A stretch of 64,000 bases of DNA from an uncultured Clostridia bacterium (GCA_947089425.1 CAMUKG010000010.1:1-64000), one strand, 5' to 3'; positions 34,008 to 43,654 are shown, counted from the first letter of the stretch. The notes: a model not told the origin generated them from the letters alone. A program made the numbers and translations.

Positions 34008-35966
34008 CTATTTTGCAGTCTGTTTTTCGGCAGACTTTGTCGCGCGCTCTTCCGACGCGCCCGAACGCCGTGCGTTAGCTCCTTTCTTAACCGAAACTTT
34101 CGTTTCTGAGTTTTTTGCGGCGCTCTTTTTTCGCGATACCGCTTTACCGCTCATGTATATGCCGCACATGGGCGGAATATTCATTTTTATGCTCGTTTGC
34201 TTTCCGTGACTCGCTCGCTCTTCGGTTACGTGCTCGATAGGCTTAAAACCGAACCCAAGCGCGTCGCTGCGCAATATCTCGATGAATTTCCCCTCGTCGC
34301 AACCGAAAACGTAATCTTTATATTCGAGCGGCGAAAAATTGAAAACGCAAAGTATGCGGTTCCCTTTTCCGTCCCGCCGCTCGTACACAATTACGTTATT
34401 ATTTCTGTCGTCGGGCACAAGCCAACTAAACCCATCCCACGAATCGTCGATTTCGTAAAACGGCGTATGCTTTTTATATAGTTCGTTCAGTCGCGTAACG
34501 AATTCGAGCGCGCCTTTGTGAGCGGGATAATCGAGAAGCACCCAGTCGAGTTCGGACGCAAAATCCCATTCTTTAAACATGCCGAGCTCGCAACCCATCA
34601 TTAGCAACTTTTTGCCGGGATGAGCGAACATATTCATTAAATAGTTGCGGAATCCCGCGAACTTCAATTCGTAGTCGCCAGGCATTTTGTTTAAAAGCGA
34701 GCCTTTGCCGTGCACGATTTCGTCGTGCGATATGGGCAAAATATAATTCTCGCTGAACGCGTACGTCATGGAGAACGTGAGGTTATTGTGTTTGCCCGAC
34801 CGAAACAGCGGGTCGGTTTTGGCATAGTCGAGGGTGTCGTTCATCCACCCCATGTTCCACTTGTAATTAAATCCGAGTCCGCCGTCCGAAACGGGACGGG
34901 TAACGAGCGGCCACGCCGTGCTCTCTTCGGCTATCATCATAACGTTATTGAATTCGGAAAACACGGCGGTGTTCAAACTTCTGAAAAATTCGATTGCCTC
35001 CAAGTTTTCTTTTCCGCCGTATTTATTAGGGTGCCACTCTTTGCGCGCGTAATCAAGATACAGCATGCTTGCAACCGCGTCTACCCTAAGCCCGTCTATA
35101 TGATATTCTCTGAGCCAATACAGCGCGTTGGAAATCAAAAAGCTTTTCACTTCCGTTCTGCCGTAATCGAAGCATCTTGTGCCCCATTCCTTGTGCTCAC
35201 GCATAACGAGGTCTTCGGGCTCGTACAGCGGCATTCCGTCGAATTCGTAAAGCCCGTGAGCGTCTTTGGGAAAATGTCCGGGAACCCAGTCGAGAATTAC
35301 GCCTATTCCCGCTCGGTGAAATTTATTCACCAAATACGCGAAATCGGCGGGAGTGCCGTAGCGCGAAGTGGGCGCGTAATATCCCGTAACTTGATACCCC
35401 CAACTTCCGTCATACGGATATTCGGCTATTCCCATAAGCTCTATGTGAGTAAAACCCGCGTTTTTTACGTATGGCACGGCTTCGTCGGCAAACTTACGGT
35501 AACCGAAATAATTATCGTCGGCATATTTGCGCCACGAACCTATATGCGCTTCGTAAATGCTCACGGGCGCACGGTAAGAGTTTGTCTTTTCCCGCGCCGA
35601 CATATATTCGCCATCCGAAAATTCAAGTTCCGCCAAATCGTAGAGCTTGCTTGCAAAACTTCCGCCGTTTTCGCCGTGAACGCCGTAGGGGTCCGACTTA
35701 TAAAGAGTTCTGCCGTCTTGCGTTTGTATAACGTATTTATAATTGTCGAATTTTTTAACGCCGCAAACTGTGCCCGACCAAATTCCGCGCTCGCACGAAA
35801 GCGGAACGGGTTCCCAACCGCTGAAATCGCCGCTAACCGCAACCGATTTCGCTCTCGGAGCAAACACCGCAAAACTCGCCCTATTTTCTTTTAATTTGCA
35901 ACCGAAATATTTGTAGCCGTCCGTTTGTGTTCCGTTATAGAATGCGCGAATATCATTTTCGTCCAT
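34008..35966 (-). CDS. glgB: 1,4-alpha-glucan branching enzyme with Lys-rich tail
   Basis: A 652-residue GH13 branching enzyme that introduces alpha-1,6 branches into glycogen. An N-terminal CBM48-type module ([20 protein letters not shown]) is followed by the barrel, with [25 protein letters not shown] (nucleophile), [10 protein letters not shown] (acid/base) and [15 protein letters not shown]. The final 45 or so residues are a Lys/Ala/Ser-rich disordered tail ([11 protein letters not shown]…[10 protein letters not shown]…) that ordinary GlgB lacks and that resembles the N-terminal tail of GlgA in the same operon. It is the first gene of the operon, with a promoter about 40 bp upstream and a weak RBS. 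Confidence 0.96.
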   Translation of the reverse strand: MDENDIRAFYNGTQTDGYKYFGCKLKENRASFAVFAPRAKSVAVSGDFSGWEPVPLSCERGIWSGTVCGVKKFDNYKYVIQTQDGRTLYKSDPYGVHGENGGSFASKLYDLAELEFSDGEYMSAREKTNSYRAPVSIYEAHIGSWRKYADDNYFGYRKFADEAVPYVKNAGFTHIELMGIAEYPYDGSWGYQVTGYYAPTSRYGTPADFAYLVNKFHRAGIGVILDWVPGHFPKDAHGLYEFDGMPLYEPEDLVMREHKEWGTRCFDYGRTEVKSFLISNALYWLREYHIDGLRVDAVASMLYLDYARKEWHPNKYGGKENLEAIEFFRSLNTAVFSEFNNVMMIAEESTAWPLVTRPVSDGGLGFNYKWNMGWMNDTLDYAKTDPLFRSGKHNNLTFSMTYAFSENYILPISHDEIVHGKGSLLNKMPGDYELKFAGFRNYLMNMFAHPGKKLLMMGCELGMFKEWDFASELDWVLLDYPAHKGALEFVTRLNELYKKHTPFYEIDDSWDGFSWLVPDDRNNNVIVYERRDGKGNRILCVFNFSPLEYKDYVFGCDEGKFIEILRSDALGFGFKPIEHVTEERASHGKQTSIKMNIPPMCGIYMSGKAVSRKKSAAKNSETKVSVKKGANARRSGASEERATKSAEKQTAK

Positions 35967-36004
35967 GAAGTTATTTTACGCCTCGTTGCCCTTTGTTATA
36001 TACT

Positions 36005-36033
36005 ATTTTACCACACATTTTCAGAAATTTCAA
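36005..36033 (-). promoter_or_regulatory. Promoter of the glycogen operon
   Basis: TTGAAA (36028-36033) and TAAAAT (36005-36010) are separated by 17 bp on the minus strand, about 40 bp before the glgB ATG. Confidence 0.7.
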
Positions 36034-36073
36034 TAGGTTTTCAAATTTTATTTACAAAATTTTCAAAATGCGT

Positions 36074-36102
36074 TTGACACTATTGACTTCGCGTGATATA
36101 AT
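36074..36102 (+). promoter_or_regulatory. Promoter P1 of glutamine synthetase
   Basis: TTGACA (36074-36079) and TATAAT (36097-36102) are separated by 17 bp. P1 transcripts run into a terminator-like hairpin at 36116-36155. Confidence 0.8.
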
Positions 36103-36115
36103 GTAATTATAGAAA

Positions 36116-36155
36116 GTAGGCTCTGCGAAAAAAGGCGCAAAAACCTGCTTTTTTT
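36116..36155 (+). terminator. Early terminator-like hairpin in the glnN leader
   Basis: GTAGG pairs with CCTGC, with an inner TGCG/CGCA stem, followed by seven T residues. It begins about 7 bp after the expected P1 start, so it may attenuate P1. Confidence 0.5.
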
Positions 36156-36168
36156 GTTATAAAAACGG

Positions 36169-36196
36169 TTGACTTTTAATTTTAATGTGCTATAAT
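36169..36196 (+). promoter_or_regulatory. Promoter P2 of glutamine synthetase
   Basis: TTGACT (36169-36174) and TATAAT (36191-36196) are separated by 16 bp, placed between the two leader hairpins. Confidence 0.75.
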
Positions 36197-36223
36197 TATA
36201 CGCGTAAATGCTTAGCGGCAACG

Positions 36224-36280
36224 GCGCTGTAAGAATTTTCGACTATAAAACAAACGAAAATTCTCGGCGCTTTTTTCTTT
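36224..36280 (+). terminator. Leader attenuator before glnN
   Basis: A perfect 10-bp stem AGAATTTTCG / CGAAAATTCT, extended by GCGC/GCGC and followed by TTTTTTCTTTT, lies 65 bp before the glnN ATG. An alternative stem CTTAGCG/CGCT(GT)AAG overlaps its 5' side (36210-36232) and could act as an anti-terminator. The regulator or ligand is unknown. Confidence 0.6.
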
Positions 36281-36345
36281 TGCGAGAAAACGGACCGCCG
36301 CGAAAACAGAAGAAACAAACACAATAAAGGAGACACCGAAAGACA

Positions 36346-38427
36346 ATGACTAACGTACCCGAATTGTTCGGCACACTCGTGTTTAACGACAAAGTAATGC
36401 GCCAACGACTTCCCAAAGAAACATACACCGCGCTCAAAAAGACGGTTGACAGCGGCGCGTGCCTCGACCCCGCGCTCGCCAACACAATCGCCGCCGTAAT
36501 GAAAGACTGGGCGATAGAGCACGGCGCTACGCACTACACTCACTGGTTTCAACCCATGACGGGAATAACCGCCGAAAAACACGACAGCTTTATTAGCCCC
36601 GCAGGCGACGGCACCGTTATAATGAACTTTTCGGGCAAAGAGCTCATTCACGGCGAGCCCGACGCGTCGAGTTTTCCGTCGGGCGGATTACGCTCAACGT
36701 TCGAAGCGCGCGGCTACACGGCATGGGACCCGAGCAGTTATGCCTTTATTAAAGACGGCGCGCTTTGCATTCCCACCGCATTCATTTCGTATTCGGGGCA
36801 AGTGCTCGATAAAAAAACTCCTTTGCTGCGCTCGATGAAAGCTCTCAGCGAGCAAGCGGTGCGGGTTTTGCACCTTTTGGGCGAAAAAGATGTTACGAGA
36901 GTTACGGCAACGGTAGGACCCGAACAGGAATATTTTTTAATCGACAAAAAGCTTTGGGAAAAGAGAAAAGACCTAATATTTACGGGAAGAACGCTTTTCG
37001 GCGCGCGCCCGCCCAAAGGTCAGGAACTCGAAGACCACTATTTCGGGAACATTCGCCCGCGCGTTATAGCCTATATGGACGACCTCGACCGCGAGCTGTG
37101 GAAATTCGGCATACTCGCCAAAACGCGGCACAACGAAGTGGCCCCCGCGCAACATGAGCTCGCCCCCATTTTCACGTCGGTAAATATCGCCACCGACCAC
37201 AATCAGCTCACAATGGAAGTGATGAAAAAAGTTGCCGACCGTCACGGGCTTGTGTGCCTTTTGCATGAAAAGCCGTTTGCGGGCGTTAACGGAAGCGGCA
37301 AACACAACAACTGGTCTATATCCACCGACACGGGAGCAAATCTTTTGGAGCCGGGCAAATCGCCCGAAACCAACTTGCGCTTTTTGCTGTTTTTAACGGC
37401 AGTAATAAAAGCGGTGGACATGCACCAAGATTTGCTAAGATTGAGCGTGGCAAGCGCGGGCAACGACCACCGTTTGGGCGCCAACGAAGCTCCTCCCGCA
37501 ATAATCTCGATATTTCTCGGCAGCGAGCTCACTTCCATTCTCGAATCGATGCAAAGCGGCACCGCTTATCAGGGCAAGAAAGGAAGCAAAATGCAGGTTG
37601 CCGAATCCATTCCCGAATTTATGTCGGACACCACCGACCGCAACCGTACGTCGCCGTTCGCGTTCACGGGCAACAAATTCGAATTCCGCAGTTTGGGCTC
37701 CACGTTTAACATAGCTTGCCCCAACGTTATGCTAAATACTTCGGTCGCCGACGTGCTTTCCGAATTTGCCGACGTGCTCGAAAAGAGCAAAGACGCGGAA
37801 AAAGCGATAAAAAAACTTATTACCGACACTTACACCGCTCACAAACGCATTGTGTTTAACGGCAACAACTATTCGGAAGAGTGGGTTGAAGAAGCGAAAA
37901 AACGAGGGCTTTTGAACCTTAAAACCACGCCCGAAGCTCTCCCCTACTATTCGAACGAAGAAAACCTCGCAATGTTCGCTCGCCATAAAGTATACACGGG
38001 CGAAGAAATTGTTGCGAGAAAAGAAATATTGCTCGAAAACTACTGCAAAGTTTTGAATATCGAAGCTCTCACCATGATAGACATGGCGGGCAAGCAAATA
38101 ATTCCCGCTTGCATAAAATACATGAAAACGTTAGCCGAAACGGCTCAAAGCAAAGAAGCGCTCGGCATAAGCGCGGAAATGGAAAAAGAACTGCTGATAA
38201 AAATATCCGCGCTCACAAACGAGGCATTTAAAGCGAACGGACGACTTTCGGAAGCCGCCGTTAAAGTGAAAAACATAGAGGGAAACGAAAAGCAAGCGTC
38301 CGCCTATCGCGACATAGTGTTCGCCGCCATGAAAGAGCTTCGCGCCTCGTGCGATGAGCTTGAAACTCTCGTGCCCGAAAGCGACTGGCCCATTCCTTCC
38401 TACGCCGACCTACTGTTTTCGGTGTAA
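36346..38427 (+). CDS. glnN: Glutamine synthetase type III
   Basis: A 693-residue GSIII, which makes glutamine from glutamate, ammonia and ATP. The N-terminal [56 protein letters not shown] and [16 protein letters not shown] motifs are the type III hallmarks, and the length (about 700) fits that type and not GSI (about 450). The start has AAAGGAG at 36326, a slightly long 13 nt away. The gene is alone, preceded by two promoters and two terminator-like hairpins, which suggests transcription attenuation in response to nitrogen status. Known clostridial cases use ANTAR proteins, but I could not find clear ANTAR-type twin hexaloops. Confidence 0.97.
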   Translation: MTNVPELFGTLVFNDKVMRQRLPKETYTALKKTVDSGACLDPALANTIAAVMKDWAIEHGATHYTHWFQPMTGITAEKHDSFISPAGDGTVIMNFSGKELIHGEPDASSFPSGGLRSTFEARGYTAWDPSSYAFIKDGALCIPTAFISYSGQVLDKKTPLLRSMKALSEQAVRVLHLLGEKDVTRVTATVGPEQEYFLIDKKLWEKRKDLIFTGRTLFGARPPKGQELEDHYFGNIRPRVIAYMDDLDRELWKFGILAKTRHNEVAPAQHELAPIFTSVNIATDHNQLTMEVMKKVADRHGLVCLLHEKPFAGVNGSGKHNNWSISTDTGANLLEPGKSPETNLRFLLFLTAVIKAVDMHQDLLRLSVASAGNDHRLGANEAPPAIISIFLGSELTSILESMQSGTAYQGKKGSKMQVAESIPEFMSDTTDRNRTSPFAFTGNKFEFRSLGSTFNIACPNVMLNTSVADVLSEFADVLEKSKDAEKAIKKLITDTYTAHKRIVFNGNNYSEEWVEEAKKRGLLNLKTTPEALPYYSNEENLAMFARHKVYTGEEIVARKEILLENYCKVLNIEALTMIDMAGKQIIPACIKYMKTLAETAQSKEALGISAEMEKELLIKISALTNEAFKANGRLSEAAVKVKNIEGNEKQASAYRDIVFAAMKELRASCDELETLVPESDWPIPSYADLLFSV

Positions 38428-38959
38428 AAGATTACCAGCCTTTTTGAGGCGCCAAAAAGGCTTAGGCGAAAAAGCGTGCAGGGGGAACACTTTCGACTGT
38501 GTTCCCCCTATCTGAGCCCCTCGCAACGATAAGGGGCTCTGCCCCTTAACCCCTCTTTGCGGTTGGGAAGAGAAAAACCGTAACTATACTGCCCTTAGCC
38601 AAGCGCGAACGCCACGAGCGTATGCGAGTATTGCGAGGAGGCGTAGGCGACGTTGCAATCGTTATTTTAATTATAGAGATTGCTTCGCTACGCTCGCAAT
38701 GACATTTGAGAACAGCATTTGCATTTTTGCGTCACCGACTTCTACGCCGTAAGGCGTGAGGGGTGCAGGGCGCTCCCTGCTCTTTGCGGGTGGGGTTTTA
38801 AGAGGGGCGGGACACAGTCGAAAGTGTCCCGCCCCTCTTATCGTTTTCGCCAGAAATCTTTTGCAACCAAAAGGCCTGCGTTACGTGAGAACAATAAAAC
38901 TTACAACATAAGTATCAAAAAAAGCGACACGTTGCTCGCAAGGCAACAAAACCCGATTT
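38428..38959. repeat. Hairpin-rich non-coding region
   Basis: 532 bp without a credible gene. In order: AGCCTTTTTG/CAAAAAGGCT (38437-38462); GGGGGAACAC/GTGTTCCCCC (38481-38508); GAGCCCCT/AGGGGCTC (38514-38539); a type A dispersed repeat (38676-38703); GCAGGG/CCCTGC (38766-38781); and a perfect 15-bp stem AGAGGGGCGGGACAC / GTGTCCCGCCCCTCT (38801-38838). The last hairpin recurs, diverged, at 45644-45677 after prs. The region looks like a cluster of intergenic repeat elements, some probably serving as terminators for glnN and the convergent LRR gene. Confidence 0.6.
38676..38703 (+). repeat. Dispersed palindromic repeat, type A (identical copy)
   Basis: Identical over 28 bp to 7224-7251; it starts GAGATTGCTTCGC and ends GCTCGCAATGAC. 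Confidence 0.8.
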
Positions 38960-40954
38960 TTACCACTCAGTTATTACGTCGTCAACGTAATGCCAATATT
39001 TTAACGTGTCGCCCTCTACGGGTTTCGTTTCGCTGTAATAGAAAACGTTTTCGCCGAGCACGGCGTTACCTTCGCCTTGCGCGATAACGAGCCATTCGAA
39101 CGAATTCCCCGCAAAATAGGTCTTTTCAACCGAAGTGCCGCGAAAAGCGTAATCGCCTATTCTCGATACGTTCGAGCCTATGCACACGCGCGTAAGTCCG
39201 GTTAGTCCGTCGAACGCATACGCGCCTATTTCGGTAACGGTTGTTTTTCCCGACTCGGGCGAGTTGTTAAACAACGCTATTTCGGTAACAAGTTCGTTGT
39301 CAATATATAAATTGTGCGCAATGGTAACGGGGTTTGAGTTTGGTGCAAACGATATTGCGCACCACTCTTCTATTGTTCCGTTGTACTTCACTAGTGTAAT
39401 CGGGCACTTATCGGAAGCATCGGGAGTTTCGCCGTCCGAACCGAAAGCGGACTCTCCGAGCGAGGCAAGCGACTTGCCGAGCGACACGGTTTTCAACTTC
39501 GAGCAACCCGCGAACGCTCTTTCTTCCACAGCTATAACGCTGTCGGGCAAAACGAGTTCCGCTATTTCCGTACAGTTCTCAAACGCTCCGTAGCCTATGC
39601 GCTCTACTCCGTTTTCAAGCGTCACGGCGGCAAGAGTCGCGCATTCTCCAAACGCATGATTTCCTAAGGTTGCTTCGCCTTTAACCGTTAAGGCGGTTAT
39701 AGCCGTAGCGCGGAAAGCCTCGCTGTCCGCTCTTTTCAAAGAAGCGGGCAAATCAAGTCTGCCGCCGAGCGCGTTACAACCTTTAAACGCGGCGGCTCCT
39801 ATATACTCCAAAGTATCGGGAAAGGTTACGCTCGTAAGCGCGGCGCAGTTGCCGAAAGCCGCATATTCAAGCGACGTTATTTTTCCGCTCAACGCGAGTG
39901 AAGAAAGTTTTTTGCAATTATAAAACGCGTAAGGCTTGATTTGCGTAACTTTTTCGGGCACGGTTATTGCCGTAAGTTCTTCGCAACCGTAAAAAGCCGC
40001 GTCGCCTATGCTTTCCACCGAAGCGGGCAACGAAAACGTGCTCAATGCTTTGCAACCGTAAAAAGCCGAATTGTCTATAAATTTAACGCTATCGCCCGCA
40101 AAAGTCACTTCGGCGAGTTTGTCGCAATTTTCGAACGAATAACCGAATATGCCCGTAGTGTCGGAGCGAAGCGTCACGCTCGTTGCGGCTTTGTCGCAAC
40201 CTATAACGCTTGTTCCCGCATATTGCACTCCGCCTTCGGTCTTTATAAGAGCGGCGCAATCTTTAAATGCGTCGCGCCCCACGCTTATTTTGCTTGCGGG
40301 AATATTTATTTCCTTTAACGCCTTGCAACCCGAAAACGCTGAATTGCCTATAATGCTCGTAGCGCTCGACAGTTCGACCTTTTCGAGTGCCGAGCATCCC
40401 TCGAACGCCGATTCGCTTATTGCGGTAACTGCCGCAGGAAGAGCGACGCTTTTAAGTGAGCCGCAATTTTTAAACGCGCCCGCGTAAATTTTACTCACGC
40501 TATTCGGAATCGTAATAGAAGTAGCTTTCGAATTTGCAAACGCGCCGTTCCCTATTGCCTTAACCGGAACTCCCTCGAACTCGCTCGGAACAACTATTTG
40601 GGCGCTATCCGACGCGCACGAAACAATAGTGTAGCCGTTTTGCGAAAGTTCCAAAACGAACGGAAGCCACTTTGCGTATAGCGTCACGTTTTCGGTGGGC
40701 GTGAATTTCGAGTCAAGCTTTTCGCCCGAATAATCGGCGGAAGCATACCAACCCGCGAAAGTGTGACCGTCGCGCTCGGGCGCGGGCAAATCGAATTCTC
40801 CGCTCGACACAACCGACTCTACTGCGGGACCGCCCATAGCGTCGAAGCTCACGGTGTAGCCCACATTTTTTTTGCCGCACGCCGACAGCGCAAGCAAACA
40901 GCTTACAGCCGACAGCGCGAGCAACGCAATAACGAATTTGTGCAATTTCTTCAT
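38960..40954 (-). CDS. BspA-like LRR lipoprotein with InlB-type repeat
   Basis: A 664-residue surface lipoprotein. The signal peptide MKKLHKFVIALLALSAVSCL leads to lipobox LSAC near residue 26. One InlB B-type repeat follows (YTVSFDAMGGPAVESVV…TFAGWYASADYSGEKLDSKFTPTENVTLYAKW), then about 18 LRR_5 repeats with the recurring cores ITIPNSVSKIYAGAF, FSLPASVESIGDAAF and VTFPDTLEYIGAAAF. This is an adhesion or ligand-binding architecture. The RBS GGGGAGGTG lies at the very end of jag, 14-20 nt before the ATG, so the gene may be read through from the rpmH operon although its role is unrelated. There are no enzymatic motifs. Confidence 0.9.
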   Translation of the reverse strand: MKKLHKFVIALLALSAVSCLLALSACGKKNVGYTVSFDAMGGPAVESVVSSGEFDLPAPERDGHTFAGWYASADYSGEKLDSKFTPTENVTLYAKWLPFVLELSQNGYTIVSCASDSAQIVVPSEFEGVPVKAIGNGAFANSKATSITIPNSVSKIYAGAFKNCGSLKSVALPAAVTAISESAFEGCSALEKVELSSATSIIGNSAFSGCKALKEINIPASKISVGRDAFKDCAALIKTEGGVQYAGTSVIGCDKAATSVTLRSDTTGIFGYSFENCDKLAEVTFAGDSVKFIDNSAFYGCKALSTFSLPASVESIGDAAFYGCEELTAITVPEKVTQIKPYAFYNCKKLSSLALSGKITSLEYAAFGNCAALTSVTFPDTLEYIGAAAFKGCNALGGRLDLPASLKRADSEAFRATAITALTVKGEATLGNHAFGECATLAAVTLENGVERIGYGAFENCTEIAELVLPDSVIAVEERAFAGCSKLKTVSLGKSLASLGESAFGSDGETPDASDKCPITLVKYNGTIEEWCAISFAPNSNPVTIAHNLYIDNELVTEIALFNNSPESGKTTVTEIGAYAFDGLTGLTRVCIGSNVSRIGDYAFRGTSVEKTYFAGNSFEWLVIAQGEGNAVLGENVFYYSETKPVEGDTLKYWHYVDDVITEW

Positions 40955-40974
40955 AAGCGTTCGAGCACCTCCCC

Positions 40975-41952
40975 TCAGCGGCGTTTGGGAACTATAACCA
41001 CTCTGCGCGCGGGCTCGTGTCCCTCGCTACGCGTAAACACGTCTTCGCGTTCTCCGAGAGCCGCGTGAACTATTCTTCGGTCGGCGCTGTTCATTGCGTC
41101 GAGCGCCACCTTTCGGCGAATACGCACCGCTTTATCCGCCATACGGCGAGCAAGTCCTTCGAGCGTTTCTTTTCTACGGTCGCGGTATCCGAGACCGTCA
41201 ACGGTAACATGCACAAACTTTCCGTGCGTGTTGTTTATAACCGAACTAATCAGCTGTTGCATAGAATCGAGAACTTCGCCTCTGTGCCCTATAACGCGCG
41301 CGTCTTCGGTTTCGAGGTTCACTCTCATTCCCTCGTCTACCGCAATATCCACGCTACCCTCTATTTTCATGAGCGAAAGCAATTCGGTAACGAAATCTTT
41401 CGCGAGCGAGAGTTGTTCTTCGGTGGGAAGCACCGACTCGCGGTTTTGCTTTTTGCGGCTATGCCGCTCGTTCTCTCCGCGCGGGGTTTCATCCGCAGCA
41501 GTCTCCGCATTTTGCTCGACGTTTTCTTCCGCATTCTCGCGCTTAGGCGGCTTATTTTGCGACTTTCCGAAGTTGGGCGCGGTTGTGGGTTCGCGCTTTA
41601 TCGGCGCGCTTCCCCAACGCGGTTCGTCATCGGGCGCCGCCTGCCGAGCCGCGCGCGCGTCCTTTTTCTTATCGAATTTTTTCTCTTTATTTTCTTTTTC
41701 TAAAACGGCGTCGCTCTTTGCCGAAGATAAAACCGCTTCGGTCGCATCGTTCGTTTTGGAAGTTTTGGGTTTCGGTTCTTCTCCCTCTTTCAAGCCGTCG
41801 TCGTAGCAAATGAGCACTTTCGCTTTTTTAAACAATCCGCCGTTAGAAAGAATTTTTATTTCGGCGTCGTCGAGAGTTATACCCAAAGAGGCAAGTCCCT
41901 CGTTCACCGCGTCTTGAACTTTCTTTCCCGTAAATTCTGCCTGTCTTTCCAT
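40975..41952 (-). CDS. jag: Jag/KhpB RNA-binding protein
   Basis: A 325-residue protein of the Jag (SpoIIIJ-associated, KhpB) family. An N-terminal Jag domain (VQDAVNEGLASLGITLDDAEIKILSNGGLFKKAKVLICY, residues 12-50) is followed by a long charged linker (about 55-160, rich in K/E/N). Then come a KH domain (VETEDARVIGHRGEVLDSMQQLISSVIN) and an R3H domain (MNSADRRIVHAALGEREDVFTRSEGHEPARRVVIVP). It binds RNA and in Firmicutes affects cell-wall synthesis and sporulation. It follows yidC, as in the conserved rpmH-rnpA-yidD-yidC-jag order. Confidence 0.95.
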   Translation of the reverse strand: MERQAEFTGKKVQDAVNEGLASLGITLDDAEIKILSNGGLFKKAKVLICYDDGLKEGEEPKPKTSKTNDATEAVLSSAKSDAVLEKENKEKKFDKKKDARAARQAAPDDEPRWGSAPIKREPTTAPNFGKSQNKPPKRENAEENVEQNAETAADETPRGENERHSRKKQNRESVLPTEEQLSLAKDFVTELLSLMKIEGSVDIAVDEGMRVNLETEDARVIGHRGEVLDSMQQLISSVINNTHGKFVHVTVDGLGYRDRRKETLEGLARRMADKAVRIRRKVALDAMNSADRRIVHAALGEREDVFTRSEGHEPARRVVIVPKRR

Positions 41953-42050
41953 TTTCCGTTATGTCTCCTGTTCCGAATTCTTCTTTTCATCGGCGCACGC
42001 AATTTGCATTCCCCTTTGCAAAACGCCGCAACCTTGCGTACCGCAATATA

Positions 42051-43373
42051 TTATAAATCGTTGGGGTCGGGGCGTCCGTACTTTTGAATGCCCGTGGTTT
42101 GCTGTTTTTCTTTTTTCTTGCTCCTGCCGTCCATAGCGATTGAAGTAATCACGTTTATAAGAATTGTGGACGCCGAGTTCACCACGATATAGAGCGTGAA
42201 CATTGCGGTGTAGCTTAGAGCGAACATACCCATCATGAGCGGCATAATAATCATCATCATTTTCATGCTTCCGCCCATACCGCCTTCGGGAGCCGCCTGA
42301 CCCGACTTTTTCTGCAATCTGCTCGTTATGAACTGGCTCAAAAAGCTTAGTCCCACCGACAACAGCGGCAACACCAAAAAGCCGTTGACTTTGTTATAGT
42401 CTTTGTCGGAGCGAAGCTTACCCGTTACGGCGTTATATTTAGCCTCGCTAATCATATCGTCGAACTCCGTTTGACTGAGGCTGTCACTCTTTATTTTCAG
42501 CTTTTTAGCCGCCTTACTATACGTCTTGTAACCCGATATGTTGGATATAAAATTATCGTGCGACAAAATAGCCTTGCGCCAAGGAACGTCGGGCGACCAA
42601 ATGTTGCTAACCCAAAGGAACGACTCTTTCACTTCGCCATACTTTTCGACCGACGCATTTTGCGCCAAATCTTTAATAGAATACATTTCGAACTTCGCGC
42701 CGTCTTTTGTTCCCGAGAACAAATGCGGCACGTCTTCGTCCGCTTCGTTCTTGTCGGAATAGCCGTCGTAAATTCTGTCCATAGCGCGCTGTAAGTCGGT
42801 TATTCTCTTGTTGTCGTCTTCCGTCTTTTCCTCTTTCGCGTTGAGTTCCGTTTGCTCGGCGCTAAGCTTATTCCACGAAATCGTTACAACGGCGTCGCCC
42901 ACTTGAACGCTTTCGAACTCAACCTCTTTGAGGTCTGTTTCCACCGCCGTGTAAGCGTCGTAAAGTTCGGCGTATTGATAGAGGTTTTTGTATTGCGAAA
43001 TGTTGTTCAGCCCCGCGAAAAGATAGAAGAAAATAACGAGCGTGACAATCATAGGCAAACAGCTCGAAAAATAGCTGAACCCCTCACGCTTATTCAGTTC
43101 CATTTGCTTTTGCGAAAGCGTTTGCCTGTCGCCCGCATATTGCTGTTGGAGCTTTTCGAGCTGAGGCTTTAAGCGTTCGGTAATAAGTTGGTTTTTGCGC
43201 ATTTTAAACCGCTGAAAAAGGTCGAGCGGCAACAGCAAAAGTTTTAGGCAAACTGTGAAAAATACTATTCTCCAACCGTAGTTGCCTATAAACTTAAAAA
43301 CTTTTAATATGAGTATTTCCCAAAGTCCGCCCGGGTCGCTCATCGCTTCCGCAGCGCCTATCAGAAAAGCCAT
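42051..43373 (-). CDS. yidC: YidC/SpoIIIJ membrane insertase with long extracytoplasmic insert
   Basis: A 440-residue YidC/Oxa1-family insertase that places proteins into the membrane with or without SecYEG. TM segments include NYGWRIVFFTVCLKLLLLPLDLFQRFKMRKNQ, LPMIVTLVIFFYLFAGLNNIS, GFLVLPLLSVGLSFLSQFITS and MMMIIMPLMMGMFALSYTAMFTLYIVVNSAST. Two features are unusual. Between the YLFAGL segment and the FLWVSNIW motif there is an acidic insert of about 120 residues (about 150-275), where most homologues have a short loop. The conserved groove arginine of TM1 is a lysine (VCLKLLLLPL). The ATG at 43373 with AAAAGGAGAC overlaps the yidD stop; the longer frame to 43442 is inside yidD. Confidence 0.93.
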   Translation of the reverse strand: MAFLIGAAEAMSDPGGLWEILILKVFKFIGNYGWRIVFFTVCLKLLLLPLDLFQRFKMRKNQLITERLKPQLEKLQQQYAGDRQTLSQKQMELNKREGFSYFSSCLPMIVTLVIFFYLFAGLNNISQYKNLYQYAELYDAYTAVETDLKEVEFESVQVGDAVVTISWNKLSAEQTELNAKEEKTEDDNKRITDLQRAMDRIYDGYSDKNEADEDVPHLFSGTKDGAKFEMYSIKDLAQNASVEKYGEVKESFLWVSNIWSPDVPWRKAILSHDNFISNISGYKTYSKAAKKLKIKSDSLSQTEFDDMISEAKYNAVTGKLRSDKDYNKVNGFLVLPLLSVGLSFLSQFITSRLQKKSGQAAPEGGMGGSMKMMMIIMPLMMGMFALSYTAMFTLYIVVNSASTILINVITSIAMDGRSKKKEKQQTTGIQKYGRPDPNDL

Positions 43374-43654
43374 TTCATGTCTCCTTTTGGATTGTCGGGC
43401 ACGGGGTCGAACCCGCCCTCGCCCCACGGCGAGCAACGCCAAATACGTTTAGCGCCCATAATTATTCCGCGAAACACTCCGAATTTGCGAATTGCTTCGA
43501 GCATATAGCTCGAACAGCTCGGATAATACATGCACACGTTCGGCAAAATCGGCGATATACATTTTTTATAAAAGAGCACAAGCCCTTCGAAAAGCCACCG
43601 TAGCGTAATAATATATTTAATCACGAAAAGCGGCGTCGGTTTCTTTCTTTTCAT
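43361..43654 (-). CDS. yidD: Membrane protein insertion efficiency factor YidD
   Basis: A 97-residue YidD family protein, a small membrane-associated helper of YidC. The signature YKKCISPILPNVCMYYPSCSSYMLEAI with its three cysteines is intact, as is KRIWRCSPWGEGGFDPVP. It overlaps the end of rnpA (start 43654) and the start of yidC (stop 43361), so the three are translationally coupled. Confidence 0.95.
   Translation of the reverse strand: MKRKKPTPLFVIKYIITLRWLFEGLVLFYKKCISPILPNVCMYYPSCSSYMLEAIRKFGVFRGIIMGAKRIWRCSPWGEGGFDPVPDNPKGDMKWLF

Noticed and set aside
34710-35894. 394-residue open frame antisense to glgB
   Set aside because: Shadow of a clear branching enzyme; no motif, promoter or RBS.
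36200-36345. Glutamine riboswitch or ANTAR-target twin hexaloops before glnN
   Set aside because: Neither the glutamine aptamer core nor two stem-loops with A1/G4 hexaloops could be recognised; only attenuator hairpins are supported.
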